DNA of 43,679 nucleotides, taken from NCBI GenBank assembly GCA_965215775.1, contig CBDCEG010000033.1:1-43679 (forward strand), given 5' to 3'. Within the stretch, counting starts at the first letter, position 1, and each line of letters starts with the position of its first letter. Made by a program: the position numbers and the translations under genes. The stretch comes from CBDCEG01 sp965215775. GTDB taxonomy: Bacteria > Pseudomonadota > Gammaproteobacteria > Cardiobacteriales > Ostreibacteriaceae. Shown here in pieces: positions 35,147 through 43,279 of this stretch. The notes under the pieces are model-generated. The model did not search any database. It saw only the letters and a list, made by a program, of their open reading frames with translations, and was not told where the DNA came from.

Positions 35147-35150
35147 AAAA
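35084..35150 (+). repeat. 67-bp direct repeat, copy 2
   Basis: Second copy of the hsdM 3' end, 65 of 67 bases identical to 34151-34217, directly upstream of the GIY-YIG-HsdS gene. Confidence 0.95.
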
Positions 35151-36690
35151 GGGTTGGATGTATATATTGAAATGTGCCGATGATAGTTATTATACAGGAA
35201 GCACCAATAATTTAGAGCGAAGAATAGCTCAACATCAAGCAGGAGAAGGAGCTAATCATACGAAAAAAAGATTGCCTGTAAAATTGGTTTATTGTGAAGA
35301 GTTTCAGCGGATAGATGAGGCTTTTTATAGAGAAAAACAAGTTCAAGGGTGGAGTAGAAAGAAAAAAGAAGCATTGATAAATGGAGAATATGGCAAATTG
35401 CCTGATTTGTCTATTGCGTATAGAGATGTGGCTTCGAGAACCTCAGCCACCACGAGAACCTCAGCCACCACGAGAACCTCAGCCACCGCGAGAACCTCAG
35501 CCACCACGAGAACCTCAGCCACCAGTTCTGATTCGTTGCCTGAGGCTCTCGAAGGCAATGATAAAAGTTGGGAAATAAAAAAAATAGGTGAAGTTTGTGA
35601 AACTGGTGCAGGAGGAACGCCTTTAAAAAGTCATAAGGATTATTATGAAAAAGGCACTATTCCTTGGTTAAGAAGTGGTGAAGTTTGTCAGCGTGATATT
35701 ACAGAATGTGAATTGTATATTACGGAAAAAGGATTGAATAATTCATCTGCAAAACTATTTCCTGAAAATACAGTTTTAGTTGCAATGTATGGTGCAACAG
35801 CAGGTCAAGTAGGTGTTTTAAGATTTGAATGTTCTACTAATCAAGCAGTTTGTGGAATTTTACCCAATAAAAAATTTGTTCCTGAATTTCTTTACTATAA
35901 ATTTTTGGAAGGTAAAGACGAATTAGTTAAGCAAGCAGTTGGTGGTGCTCAACCTAACATTTCTCAAATTAAAATTAAAAATACTTTAATTCCCGCAATT
36001 CCCCTAAAAGAACAACAACAAATAGTAGCCATTTTAGACAAAGCATTTATGGCAATAGATAAAGCAAAAGCCAATGCAGAACAAAACCTACTAAACGCTA
36101 AACAACTTTTTGAAAGTTATTTGCAAAATGTGTTTACAAATAAAGGTGAAGATTGGGTGGAGAAAAGGTTTGATGAAATTTGTGTTTTACAAAGGGGATT
36201 TGATTTACCTACAAGATTAAGAGAAGAAGGCAAATATCCACTTGTGAGTTCAAATGGTATTACTGATTATGTGAATATCTGGAAAGTAAAATCACCAGGT
36301 GTTTCAACAGGTCGCTCAGGTACAATTGGAAAAGTACATTTTATTGAAAAAGATTATTTTCCATTAAACACTTCTCTATACATAAAAGAATTTTACGGAA
36401 ATGATGAAAAGTGCATCTTTTATTTTTTAAAACAATTTGATTTATCAAGATTTCAATCTGGTGCAGGAGTTCCAACATTAAATAGGAATAATGTGCATAG
36501 CATAAAAGTATTTTTCCCAAAATCAATCCAAGAACAACAAAAAATAGTCAAAAAATTAGATGCTTTACAAACCCAAACCAAAAAATTAGAAGCCATTTAT
36601 CAACAAAAAATTGTAGATTTAGAGGAATTGAAAAAGAGTGTGTTGCAAAAGGCGTTTAATGGAGAATTAACCCAAAAAGAAATAGTATGA
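35143..36690 (+). CDS. hsdS: GIY-YIG nuclease domain fused to type I specificity subunit
   Basis: A 515-residue fusion. Residues about 1-85 form a YhbQ-like GIY-YIG domain: WMYILKCADDSYYTGSTNNL (the GIY and YIG elements appear as MYI and YTG), RRIAQHQAGEG, and the glutamate region EAFYREKQVQGWSRKKKEAL. Residues about 95-140 are a linker dominated by RTSATT repeats. Residues about 142-515 form a two-TRD HsdS: TRD1 SWEIKKIGEVCETGAGGTPL and IPWLRSGEV, central conserved PLKEQQQIVAILDKA, TRD2 DWVEKRFDEICVLQRG, second conserved IQEQQKIVKKLDALQ. HsdS sets the DNA target of HsdM/HsdR. GIY-YIG and hsdS are usually separate neighbouring genes, so the fusion through a repeat linker is unusual. Overlaps hsdR by four bases. 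Confidence 0.88.
   Translation: MKKGWMYILKCADDSYYTGSTNNLERRIAQHQAGEGANHTKKRLPVKLVYCEEFQRIDEAFYREKQVQGWSRKKKEALINGEYGKLPDLSIAYRDVASRTSATTRTSATTRTSATARTSATTRTSATSSDSLPEALEGNDKSWEIKKIGEVCETGAGGTPLKSHKDYYEKGTIPWLRSGEVCQRDITECELYITEKGLNNSSAKLFPENTVLVAMYGATAGQVGVLRFECSTNQAVCGILPNKKFVPEFLYYKFLEGKDELVKQAVGGAQPNISQIKIKNTLIPAIPLKEQQQIVAILDKAFMAIDKAKANAEQNLLNAKQLFESYLQNVFTNKGEDWVEKRFDEICVLQRGFDLPTRLREEGKYPLVSSNGITDYVNIWKVKSPGVSTGRSGTIGKVHFIEKDYFPLNTSLYIKEFYGNDEKCIFYFLKQFDLSRFQSGAGVPTLNRNNVHSIKVFFPKSIQEQQKIVKKLDALQTQTKKLEAIYQQKIVDLEELKKSVLQKAFNGELTQKEIV
35428..35450 (+). repeat. Stem-loop element 1 in the fusion linker
   Basis: GTGGCT pairs with AGCCAC around the loop TCGAGAACCTC. It has the same design as the element at 35536, with a different but self-complementary stem. 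Confidence 0.65.
35435..35524 (+). repeat. Five tandem 18-bp units encoding the linker
   Basis: CGAGAACCTCAGCCACCA repeats at 35435, 35453, 35471, 35489 and 35507, with a single A-to-G change in unit 3. Each unit encodes six residues of RTSATT, so copy-number changes stay in frame. The unit derives from the loop and 3' arm of stem-loop element 1. Confidence 0.95.
35536..35558 (-). repeat. Stem-loop element 2 in the fusion linker, opposite orientation
   Basis: TTGCCT pairs with AGGCAA around GAGGCTCTCGA, whose reverse complement is TCGAGAGCCTC, nearly the loop of element 1. The stem bases differ from element 1 but remain fully complementary. Confidence 0.65.
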
Positions 36691-39188
36691 ATGAAGCAGA
36701 AACAAGAGCAGAACTAATAGACCCACAATTAACCCAAGCAGGTTGGGGAATTGTTGAGGGTTCTAAAATATTGAGAGAACGCAATGTTTGTAAAATAACA
36801 GATGGTCGTATACAAGTTGGTGGCAAAAGAGCCAAACCATTAATTGCAGACTATATTTTAGTTTACAAAGGGATAAAATTGGCAATTGTAGAAGCAAAAA
36901 GCAATGAGTTGACAGTTGGTGAAGGTGTGGCTCAAGCCAAACTGTATGCTCAAAAATTAAACTTAGAAACCACCTATTCGGCAAACGGAAAAGAAATTTA
37001 CCAAATCTGTATGAAAACTGGTAAAGAACAATTGGTAAACAAATTCTTATCACCACAAGAACTTTGGGATAAAACCTATCCACAAGGAACTGTTTCGGAA
37101 CAAGCAGAACAATGGCGTGATAAATTTTCGAGTATTCCGTTTGAAGACAAATCAGGAACTTGGCAACCAAGATATTATCAAGAAATTGCAGTTCGCAACA
37201 CATTGGAAGCCATAGCACAGGGTAAAGATAAAATATTATTAACCTTGGCAACTGGAACTGGGAAAACAGCTATTGCCTTTCAAATTGCTTGGAAATTATT
37301 TTACACAAGGTGGAATTTATCAGCAAAAACTGATGATTATAATAAACGCAGACCAAGAATATTATTTTTGGCAGATAGAAATATATTAGCTAATCAAGCA
37401 TATAATTCATTTTCAGCATTTCCAGAAGATGCACTTAAAAGAATTTCTCCAAAAGAAATTAGAAAAACTGGAAAAGTTCCTACAAATGGAAGCATCTTTT
37501 TCACTATTTTTCAGTCGTTTATGACCAAAGTTAAAACCGAAGAAGAGGAAGAAAAATATATAGATTTTCAAATAGCAGAATCACAAGAGCAATTATATCG
37601 TTTTGGAGAATATCCAAAAGATTATTTTGATTTTATTATCATAGACGAATGCCACCGAGGCGGAGCTAATGACGAAGGCAATTGGAGAGGGATTTTAGAT
37701 TACTTTTCACCTGCTGTTCAATTAGGTTTGACCGCCACACCTAAACAAAAAGACAATGTAGATACTTACTCTTATTTTGGCGAACCAGTTTATATTTATT
37801 CGCTAAAAGAAGGAATAAATGATGGTTTTTTAACGCCTTTTAAAGTGAAAAGAATAAAAACTACATTAGATGATTATATTTATACAGGTGATGATACAGT
37901 TACAGAAGGTGAAATTGAAGAAGGTAAACTGTATACCGAAAGTGATTTTAACCGAAAAATCGTAATTCCAGCAAGAGAGCGTTATCGTGTACATACTTTT
38001 ATGAATGATGCCAATATTGATGATAAAACCATCATATTTTGTGCGACACAAGAACACGCAGCAATGGTTCGTGATTTGGTAAATCAGTCCAAAAACAAAC
38101 TTGTATTGAGCGGAGTCGAAATGAGGAAAGACATCAATTATTGTGTTCGTGTTACTGCCAATGATGGTGAAATAGGTGAACAATTTTTAAGAGCGTTTCA
38201 AGATAATGAGAAATTAATACCAACGATATTAACAACTTCACAAAAACTATCAACTGGAGTTGACGCTAGAAATATTAGAAATATTGTATTGATGCGACCA
38301 GTAAACTCTATGATAGAATTTAAACAAATTGTAGGGCGTGGCACGCGGATGTTTGACGGTAAAGAGTTTTTTACCATTTATGATTTTGTAGATGCGTATC
38401 ATCATTTTGCAGACCCAGAATGGGATGGCGAACCAGAAGAAGTTCTCCAGTCAATTTGTGAGATTTGTCATCAAAGTCCTTGTATTTGCCAACAAAAACA
38501 AAAAGTGTGCAAAAACTGTGATGAAAGTCCTTGTATTTGTGAAATAGAACCAGTAATAGAATGTGAAACTTGTGGTCAAAACCCTTGTATTTGCAAAAGC
38601 AAAGTGAAAATAAAACTGCGAAATGGCAAAGAACTTGAAATACAACATATGACCCAAACTTCCTTTTGGAATGCGGATGGAAAGCCAATTTCAGCAGAAG
38701 AGTTTTTGAATAATTTATTTGGAGAATTACCAAACTTCTTTAAAAGCGAAGAGGAATTAAGAGAGTTGTGGTCTAACCCAATAACGAGAAAAACACTGCT
38801 CCAAAAATTAGACGAAGCAGGTTTTGGTTTAGAAGAATTAAACACACTCAAAAAACTAATAGATGCAGAAAATAGCGACCTTTTTGATGTGCTAGAATAT
38901 GTATTTAATAGCGATATAAAACCAATATCACGAAAAGAACGAGTTGCGGTAGCAGAGGCGACAATATTTGCATTTTTAAGTGATAAACAAAAAGAATTTA
39001 TAGAATTTGTGCTGAGTAAATATGTGGAAACAGGCGTCTCAGAACTTGACCAATCAAAATTGCCAATATTATTAGCAAACAAATTTCAATCGCAAGAAGA
39101 TGGAATTGAAAAACTAGGTGGAAATGCACTTGAAATTAGAGATATGTTTGTCGATTTTCAGAAGTATTTGTATTTAAAAGTTAGTTAA
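36687..39188 (+). CDS. hsdR: Type I restriction enzyme motor/nuclease subunit
   Basis: An 833-residue HsdR. The N-terminal PD-(D/E)xK nuclease has DYILVYKGIKLAIVEAKS (Asp and Glu-x-Lys). The SF2 translocase has Walker A LATGTGKTAIAFQ, the DEAH-type box IIDECHRGG, the LTATP motif III, and motif VI IVGRGTRMFDG. A Cys-rich segment near residues 588-635 holds three CxxCxxxPCxC motifs (CEICHQSPCIC, CKNCDESPCIC, CETCGQNPCIC), probably zinc-binding, between the motor and the C-terminal helical domain. The in-frame tract reading VLSGVEM (38105-38123) interrupts a normally conserved region after DLVNQSKNK and looks like an inserted short repeat. Last gene of the hsd operon. Confidence 0.93.
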   Translation: MNEAETRAELIDPQLTQAGWGIVEGSKILRERNVCKITDGRIQVGGKRAKPLIADYILVYKGIKLAIVEAKSNELTVGEGVAQAKLYAQKLNLETTYSANGKEIYQICMKTGKEQLVNKFLSPQELWDKTYPQGTVSEQAEQWRDKFSSIPFEDKSGTWQPRYYQEIAVRNTLEAIAQGKDKILLTLATGTGKTAIAFQIAWKLFYTRWNLSAKTDDYNKRRPRILFLADRNILANQAYNSFSAFPEDALKRISPKEIRKTGKVPTNGSIFFTIFQSFMTKVKTEEEEEKYIDFQIAESQEQLYRFGEYPKDYFDFIIIDECHRGGANDEGNWRGILDYFSPAVQLGLTATPKQKDNVDTYSYFGEPVYIYSLKEGINDGFLTPFKVKRIKTTLDDYIYTGDDTVTEGEIEEGKLYTESDFNRKIVIPARERYRVHTFMNDANIDDKTIIFCATQEHAAMVRDLVNQSKNKLVLSGVEMRKDINYCVRVTANDGEIGEQFLRAFQDNEKLIPTILTTSQKLSTGVDARNIRNIVLMRPVNSMIEFKQIVGRGTRMFDGKEFFTIYDFVDAYHHFADPEWDGEPEEVLQSICEICHQSPCICQQKQKVCKNCDESPCICEIEPVIECETCGQNPCICKSKVKIKLRNGKELEIQHMTQTSFWNADGKPISAEEFLNNLFGELPNFFKSEEELRELWSNPITRKTLLQKLDEAGFGLEELNTLKKLIDAENSDLFDVLEYVFNSDIKPISRKERVAVAEATIFAFLSDKQKEFIEFVLSKYVETGVSELDQSKLPILLANKFQSQEDGIEKLGGNALEIRDMFVDFQKYLYLKVS
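38105..38123 (+). repeat. Short interspersed element inside hsdR
   Basis: ATTGAGCGGAGTCGAAATG in frame in hsdR, one mismatch from the element in hsdM at 34063. The spread of one element into two genes of the same island supports a shared origin of those genes in a genome rich in this repeat. Confidence 0.6.
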
Positions 39189-39270
39189 TGTTTAATTAAT
39201 CTAAGCTAAATAAGAAAAGTTAGAAAAAAGCATAAAATTATTTTAATAAAAACAAACTAGTTCTTATTTT

Positions 39271-39279
39271 TGTTATAAT
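39271..39279 (+). promoter_or_regulatory. Extended -10 promoter of the S49 peptidase gene
   Basis: TGTTATAAT, with TATAAT at 39274-39279, 33 bp before the ATG at 39313. The surrounding ATTTTTGTTATAATTA is the same as before hsdM. Confidence 0.6.
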
Positions 39280-39312
39280 TACTTTTTAATAAAACTAATA
39301 AAAAAATAGGAT

Positions 39313-40326
39313 ATGAATAAATCAGAAGAAAACATAGTGAAAAAAGAAAATTGGGAGCGAAATATTTTAGAAAAAGTAGCTTTATCATCAATAAAAGAGC
39401 AAACAAAAGCAAGGCGTTGGAGTATATTTTTTAAGCTATTTTTTGTAGCTTATATTTTAATAATAACTCTTGTTTTAGTTGCAAAATATAAATCAAGTAG
39501 AAACCAAAGTCTTGATTATCTAGCACAAAAGGTTGATGTTGAAAGTGAGTTTCATATTGCATTAATAAAATTAAGTGGAATTATCGCTGCAGATAAAGAA
39601 GTAAATGCAGAAGCTTTTAGTTATATGTTACGCTCAGCTGCTGCAAAAGATGATGTGGCTGGAATTTTGATTGTTGCAAATAGTTCTGGTGGTTCGCCAG
39701 TTCAGTCTTCTATGATTTATAAAGCTATTCGTGAGGTTAAAGAAGATTATCCAAATAAAAAAATAATAACTTCAATAACAGATATGTGTGCTTCTGGTTG
39801 TTATTATATAGTTTCTGCAACTGATGAAATTTACGCTGACAAATCTAGTATAGTTGGCTCTATTGGTGTTATCTCTCAAAGTTATGCTTATGGCGATGTT
39901 ATGAAAAAACTTGGTGTTGTTCCACGAACATTTAAAGCAGGTAAATACAAAGATTTTATGAACCCAGTACGCCCAATTAATGAGTTTGAGCAAAAACATA
40001 TGCAAAAATTATTAGATAAGCTTCATAATAATTTTATAACTGATGTTAAAGCAGGGCGAGGAAAACGCTTAAAAGATAATCCAGATTTATTTACAGGATT
40101 ATTTTGGGACGGTCAAACTTCGCTAGAACTTGGGCTTATTGATGGTCTTGCAGATGTAAAAAATGCAGCGTCTAAAATTGGAGATTATCCTGTTTATGAT
40201 TATTCGCCTAAAAATCCTATGCAAGAAATTATGCAAGAAATTATGAAAGAAATTGGATTACAAGTTGAAAACTCAGCAATGCAGGTTATTGATGAAATAT
40301 CTTCACCTAAATTAAAACTGAACTAA
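39313..40326 (+). CDS. sppA: S49-family signal peptide peptidase (SppA-like)
   Basis: A 337-residue, single-domain SppA of the short type, anchored by one N-terminal helix (FKLFFVAYILIITLVLVAKY, residues about 36-56). The ClpP-like fold carries VANSSGGSPVQSS, the nucleophile serine in DMCASGCYYIVSA, and the catalytic lysine in the FKAGKYKDFMNP region. NKSSIVGSIGV-type sequence (DKSSIVGSIGVIS) is also present. It cleaves leftover signal peptides in the inner membrane, with the active site in the periplasm. It has its own promoter after the RM island; the CNNM gene follows after 53 bp. Confidence 0.92.
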   Translation: MNKSEENIVKKENWERNILEKVALSSIKEQTKARRWSIFFKLFFVAYILIITLVLVAKYKSSRNQSLDYLAQKVDVESEFHIALIKLSGIIAADKEVNAEAFSYMLRSAAAKDDVAGILIVANSSGGSPVQSSMIYKAIREVKEDYPNKKIITSITDMCASGCYYIVSATDEIYADKSSIVGSIGVISQSYAYGDVMKKLGVVPRTFKAGKYKDFMNPVRPINEFEQKHMQKLLDKLHNNFITDVKAGRGKRLKDNPDLFTGLFWDGQTSLELGLIDGLADVKNAASKIGDYPVYDYSPKNPMQEIMQEIMKEIGLQVENSAMQVIDEISSPKLKLN

Positions 40327-40379
40327 ATTCAATATTAAATCCAATATTAAATATAACATTATAAATATGATTAATAAAA

Positions 40380-41660
40380 ATGAATGATATTCCACTATCT
40401 ATACTAATTATAATTTTAATTATTTTATTGCTTTTTTCTGCGTTTTTTTCTGGTTCTGAAACTGGAATGATGAGCTTAAATAAACATAGAATAAAACATT
40501 TGGCAGAGCAAAATAATAAAAGTGCTAAGAGAATTTTGGAGCTTTTACAAAGACCTGATAGGTTGCTTGGTATAATTCTTTTGGGTAATAATTTTATAAA
40601 TATTTTTGCTGCATCTCTTGCTACAATTATTGGAATTAGGATTTGGGGAGATATTGGGGTTTTGATTATGACGGTAGTTTTAACTGTGTTTTTACTTATA
40701 TTTGGAGAAGTTGCACCCAAAACTTACGCAGCACTTAACCCTGAGAAATTTGCATTTCCCGCTTCATTTGTTTTGAAATTAATATCTAAGCCTTTGTATC
40801 CTATTGTTGTTGTTATAAATACTGTTGCAAATTTTGTTTTGAAAATGTTTGGAATTAAGAAATTCTCAGCAGATGATGAAAGTATAAGTAAAGAAGAACT
40901 AAAAAGCATTTTAAATACAAAAAGTAATAAATCTAATATAAAAAATCATAATATGATGCTTGGAGCGTTACATTTAGACGATGTTGATGTTTCTGATATT
41001 ATGATTACAAAAGGAGAAATGGTTGGTTTGGATTTTGATATGAGTTTAGATTTTATCAAAGAGTCAATTATTACAAATGATTATGCTAGATTATTAATTC
41101 ATAAAGATAATTTTAATGAAATTATTGGAGTTTTACACGCAGGAGATGTTTTAAAACTCTACAGTAAAAATTTGGAATTAACTAAAGAAAGTATAAAAAG
41201 TATTATAAAACCACCTTATTTTATTCCAGAAAATGCACCGCTTAGAACGCAGCTATCATTATTTCAGAAAACCAAAAGACATACTGCAATCGCAGTTGAT
41301 GAATATGGTGATATTGTTGGTTTAATAACAATTGAAGATATTTTGGAATATGTTGTTGGTGATTTGGGATTACAGGAAATTCAAGAGGAAAGTGATGATG
41401 AGCAAGAAATAATTAAAAAATCAAAAAACTCCTATCAAATTCAAGGATCTGCAAGTGTTAAGTTTATAAACAAAGAGCTTAATTGGAACTTACCATCTGA
41501 CGGTCCTAAAACTTTGGGAGGTGTGTTTCTGGAACGAACTGGAGCTTTTCCTGTAGTTGGTCAGAGTATTGATATTGGTAATTATAGTCTTTCTGTGCTA
41601 TCTTTTTCTGAAAATAGAATAAAACAACTTTTAGTTGTGTTAAATAAAATATCTGAGTAA
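40380..41660 (+). CDS. CNNM/CorC-family transporter (HlyC/CorC, YfjD-like)
   Basis: A 426-residue membrane protein with the layout of bacterial CNNM proteins. A DUF21 domain with three to four helices (residues about 1-145) includes FSAFFSGSETGMMSLNKHRI and LFGEVAPKTYAALNPE. A CBS pair (about 195-330) includes DVSDIMITKGEM, RLLIHKDNFNEIIGVL and IAVDEYGDIVGLITIEDILE. A C-terminal CorC_HlyC domain follows with LGGVFLERTGAFPVVGQ. Homologues take part in Mg or Co ion transport or efflux. The DUF2062 gene begins 4 bp downstream, suggesting cotranscription. Confidence 0.92.
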   Translation: MNDIPLSILIIILIILLLFSAFFSGSETGMMSLNKHRIKHLAEQNNKSAKRILELLQRPDRLLGIILLGNNFINIFAASLATIIGIRIWGDIGVLIMTVVLTVFLLIFGEVAPKTYAALNPEKFAFPASFVLKLISKPLYPIVVVINTVANFVLKMFGIKKFSADDESISKEELKSILNTKSNKSNIKNHNMMLGALHLDDVDVSDIMITKGEMVGLDFDMSLDFIKESIITNDYARLLIHKDNFNEIIGVLHAGDVLKLYSKNLELTKESIKSIIKPPYFIPENAPLRTQLSLFQKTKRHTAIAVDEYGDIVGLITIEDILEYVVGDLGLQEIQEESDDEQEIIKKSKNSYQIQGSASVKFINKELNWNLPSDGPKTLGGVFLERTGAFPVVGQSIDIGNYSLSVLSFSENRIKQLLVVLNKISE

Positions 41661-41664
41661 TAAA

Positions 41665-42198
41665 ATGCCAAGAAGATTAAAAAAAATAGTTCCAAGTAAT
41701 AAAACAATAAGAAAAAACAAACTTCTTAAGCCAGTTTCTCATTTATTTGGTGATCATAGAATTTGGAATTTTAATAAACGAACAGTTGCAATTGGTGTTG
41801 CTGCTGGAGTTTTCTTTGGTTTTTTACCTGTTCCTTTTCAAATGCTTTTTGCTGCATTTGTAGCAATTGTTTTAAAAGGTAACTTACCAATTGCTATGGT
41901 TTTTACTTGGATTAGTAACCCATTTACTTATCCAATTATTTTCCCAATAAATTACTATTTTGGTTGTTTTGTTTTAAATTTAGAAACTATTTCTATTAAT
42001 GGTGATTTTACTTTTAAGTATATAATTAGTTTAGGTGGTAAAGTATTACTTCCACTTTTCTTTGGATCTATTGCTTTGGGGCTTATATTTTCTGCACTAT
42101 CCTTTTTTATAATGAAACTTTGGTGGCGTTATAGTATTAGCAAGCATTACATCAAAAGGAAAGCAAAGGCGAAAATTATTAAAAATGAGGAAAAATAA
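41665..42198 (+). CDS. DUF2062 membrane protein
   Basis: A 177-residue protein with a basic N-terminus (MPRRLKKIVPSNKTIRKNK) and the DUF2062 domain: NKRTVAIGVAAGVFFGFLPV, PFQMLFAAFVAIVLKGNLP and TWISNPFTYPIIFPINYYFG, with about three to four membrane helices. The family is widespread in Proteobacteria and of unknown function. It sits between the CNNM gene and the CcsA-like gene, 2 bp before the latter, indicating one operon. Confidence 0.88.
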   Translation: MPRRLKKIVPSNKTIRKNKLLKPVSHLFGDHRIWNFNKRTVAIGVAAGVFFGFLPVPFQMLFAAFVAIVLKGNLPIAMVFTWISNPFTYPIIFPINYYFGCFVLNLETISINGDFTFKYIISLGGKVLLPLFFGSIALGLIFSALSFFIMKLWWRYSISKHYIKRKAKAKIIKNEEK

Positions 42199-42200
42199 AT

Positions 42201-42690
42201 ATGTTATTAATAGCGGTGCTATCATTATTTTATATTGCTTCGGCATACTTTTTGGTAAAAAATAAAAAAGTGGTTTTTTTAGCAAGTTTAATTCCTGCAT
42301 TAGCAGGGCATTTTTATTTGTTATTTTTGGTTGATGAGGCTAATATTAAAACTTTGAGTGTTATGAGTGTTTTATCACTTGTTTCATTCTTTATGGTGCT
42401 TATTTCTAGTTTGTTTGTCGCATTTAAAAAAGATACTATTTCATATGTAGTTTTTGCTTTACTTGCTTCAATTACAATTTGGATGCCTGCTGTATTTAAT
42501 ATTGAGTTTGAGAAAAGTGTAAATTATAGCGGACATTTAAAATCACATATTGCAATATCAATTTGTGCATATATTTCACTTACTTTTGCAGCTCTTTATG
42601 CAGTTGTTTTAATTATAAAAGACAATCACCTAAAAAATGTAAGTTCAATAGGCGAAATAAAACTACCTTTAGATTATAATGCACCAAAGG
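42201..42690 (+). CDS. CcsA/YpjD-like cytochrome c assembly membrane protein, 3'-truncated
   Basis: About 160 residues of a multi-helix protein resembling the N-terminal half of the YpjD/CcsA-like family: LLIAVLSLFYIASAYFLV, a helix near LSVMSVLSLVSFFMVLISSL, then SGHLKSHIAISICAYISLTF with a conserved histidine and LYAVVLIIKDNHLKN. Family members run on for about 100 more residues with a PPL..ME motif. Here the homology stops around LPLDYNAP, where the bacterial sequence ends. The frame happens to stay open to 42848 through low-complexity eukaryotic sequence (QKQTKKQNKTTANK), which is not part of the protein. Confidence 0.75.
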
Positions 42691-43279
42691 TTTCAGCTCT
42701 CATTTGCCAAATTTGCCAGTTGCAAAAACAAACAAAAAAACAAAACAAAACAACAGCAAACAAAAGAGAAAAAAGATGGTGGGGGGACATAAAAATATGT
42801 ATTTGGTGGGAAATAATGCTAAATATTTTCCCGTTTTGTGATTTTTAACAGAAAGAAACTCAATTTCAATGCATGTTAGGCTGCTCCACTTCACAGTGAA
42901 AAAACCCACAACAAACAAACAAACAAAAAACTCCCATGTTCATACTCAAGTGGCTAGTCTATTGTTATCAGCTGTTTGTCATACAGTAAAAAAAACCTAT
43001 ACTATTAAACTATTACTAATGTAACATCCCGTTTAAACCATGTTGCATTGTCCTTATCAAATGCTTGATTACCACTGCTTGTCAAACTAATTTACAGTTG
43101 TTAGGAGAACACTTCCGGTGTAAGTGATTTTTCGTGATCATTCGGGGTTGTCATCGTTGTTTATACTTACTATGGGCTTATATCTACATGCTGTTCAAGC
43201 ATGCTGATGTGGGCGATCTTGCCTGTCTCTCTAGGACAGAGAGTTGCCAGTTTGTTGTTAGTTGTTAGAAAAAGGATGT

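Noticed and set aside
35435..35524. Short regular repeats resembling a CRISPR array
   Set aside because: Units are 18 bp and contiguous with no spacers, lie inside a reading frame, and no cas genes are present.
38446..38610. Cys-rich block of HsdR considered as a ferredoxin-like iron-sulfur domain
   Set aside because: The CxxCxxxPCxC spacing does not match ferredoxin cluster motifs, and its place inside a translocase favours structural zinc.
42691..42848. Continuation of the CcsA-like frame
   Set aside because: The added residues are low-complexity K/Q/N/T from A/C-rich sequence and do not fit the family; the frame is open by chance past the junction.
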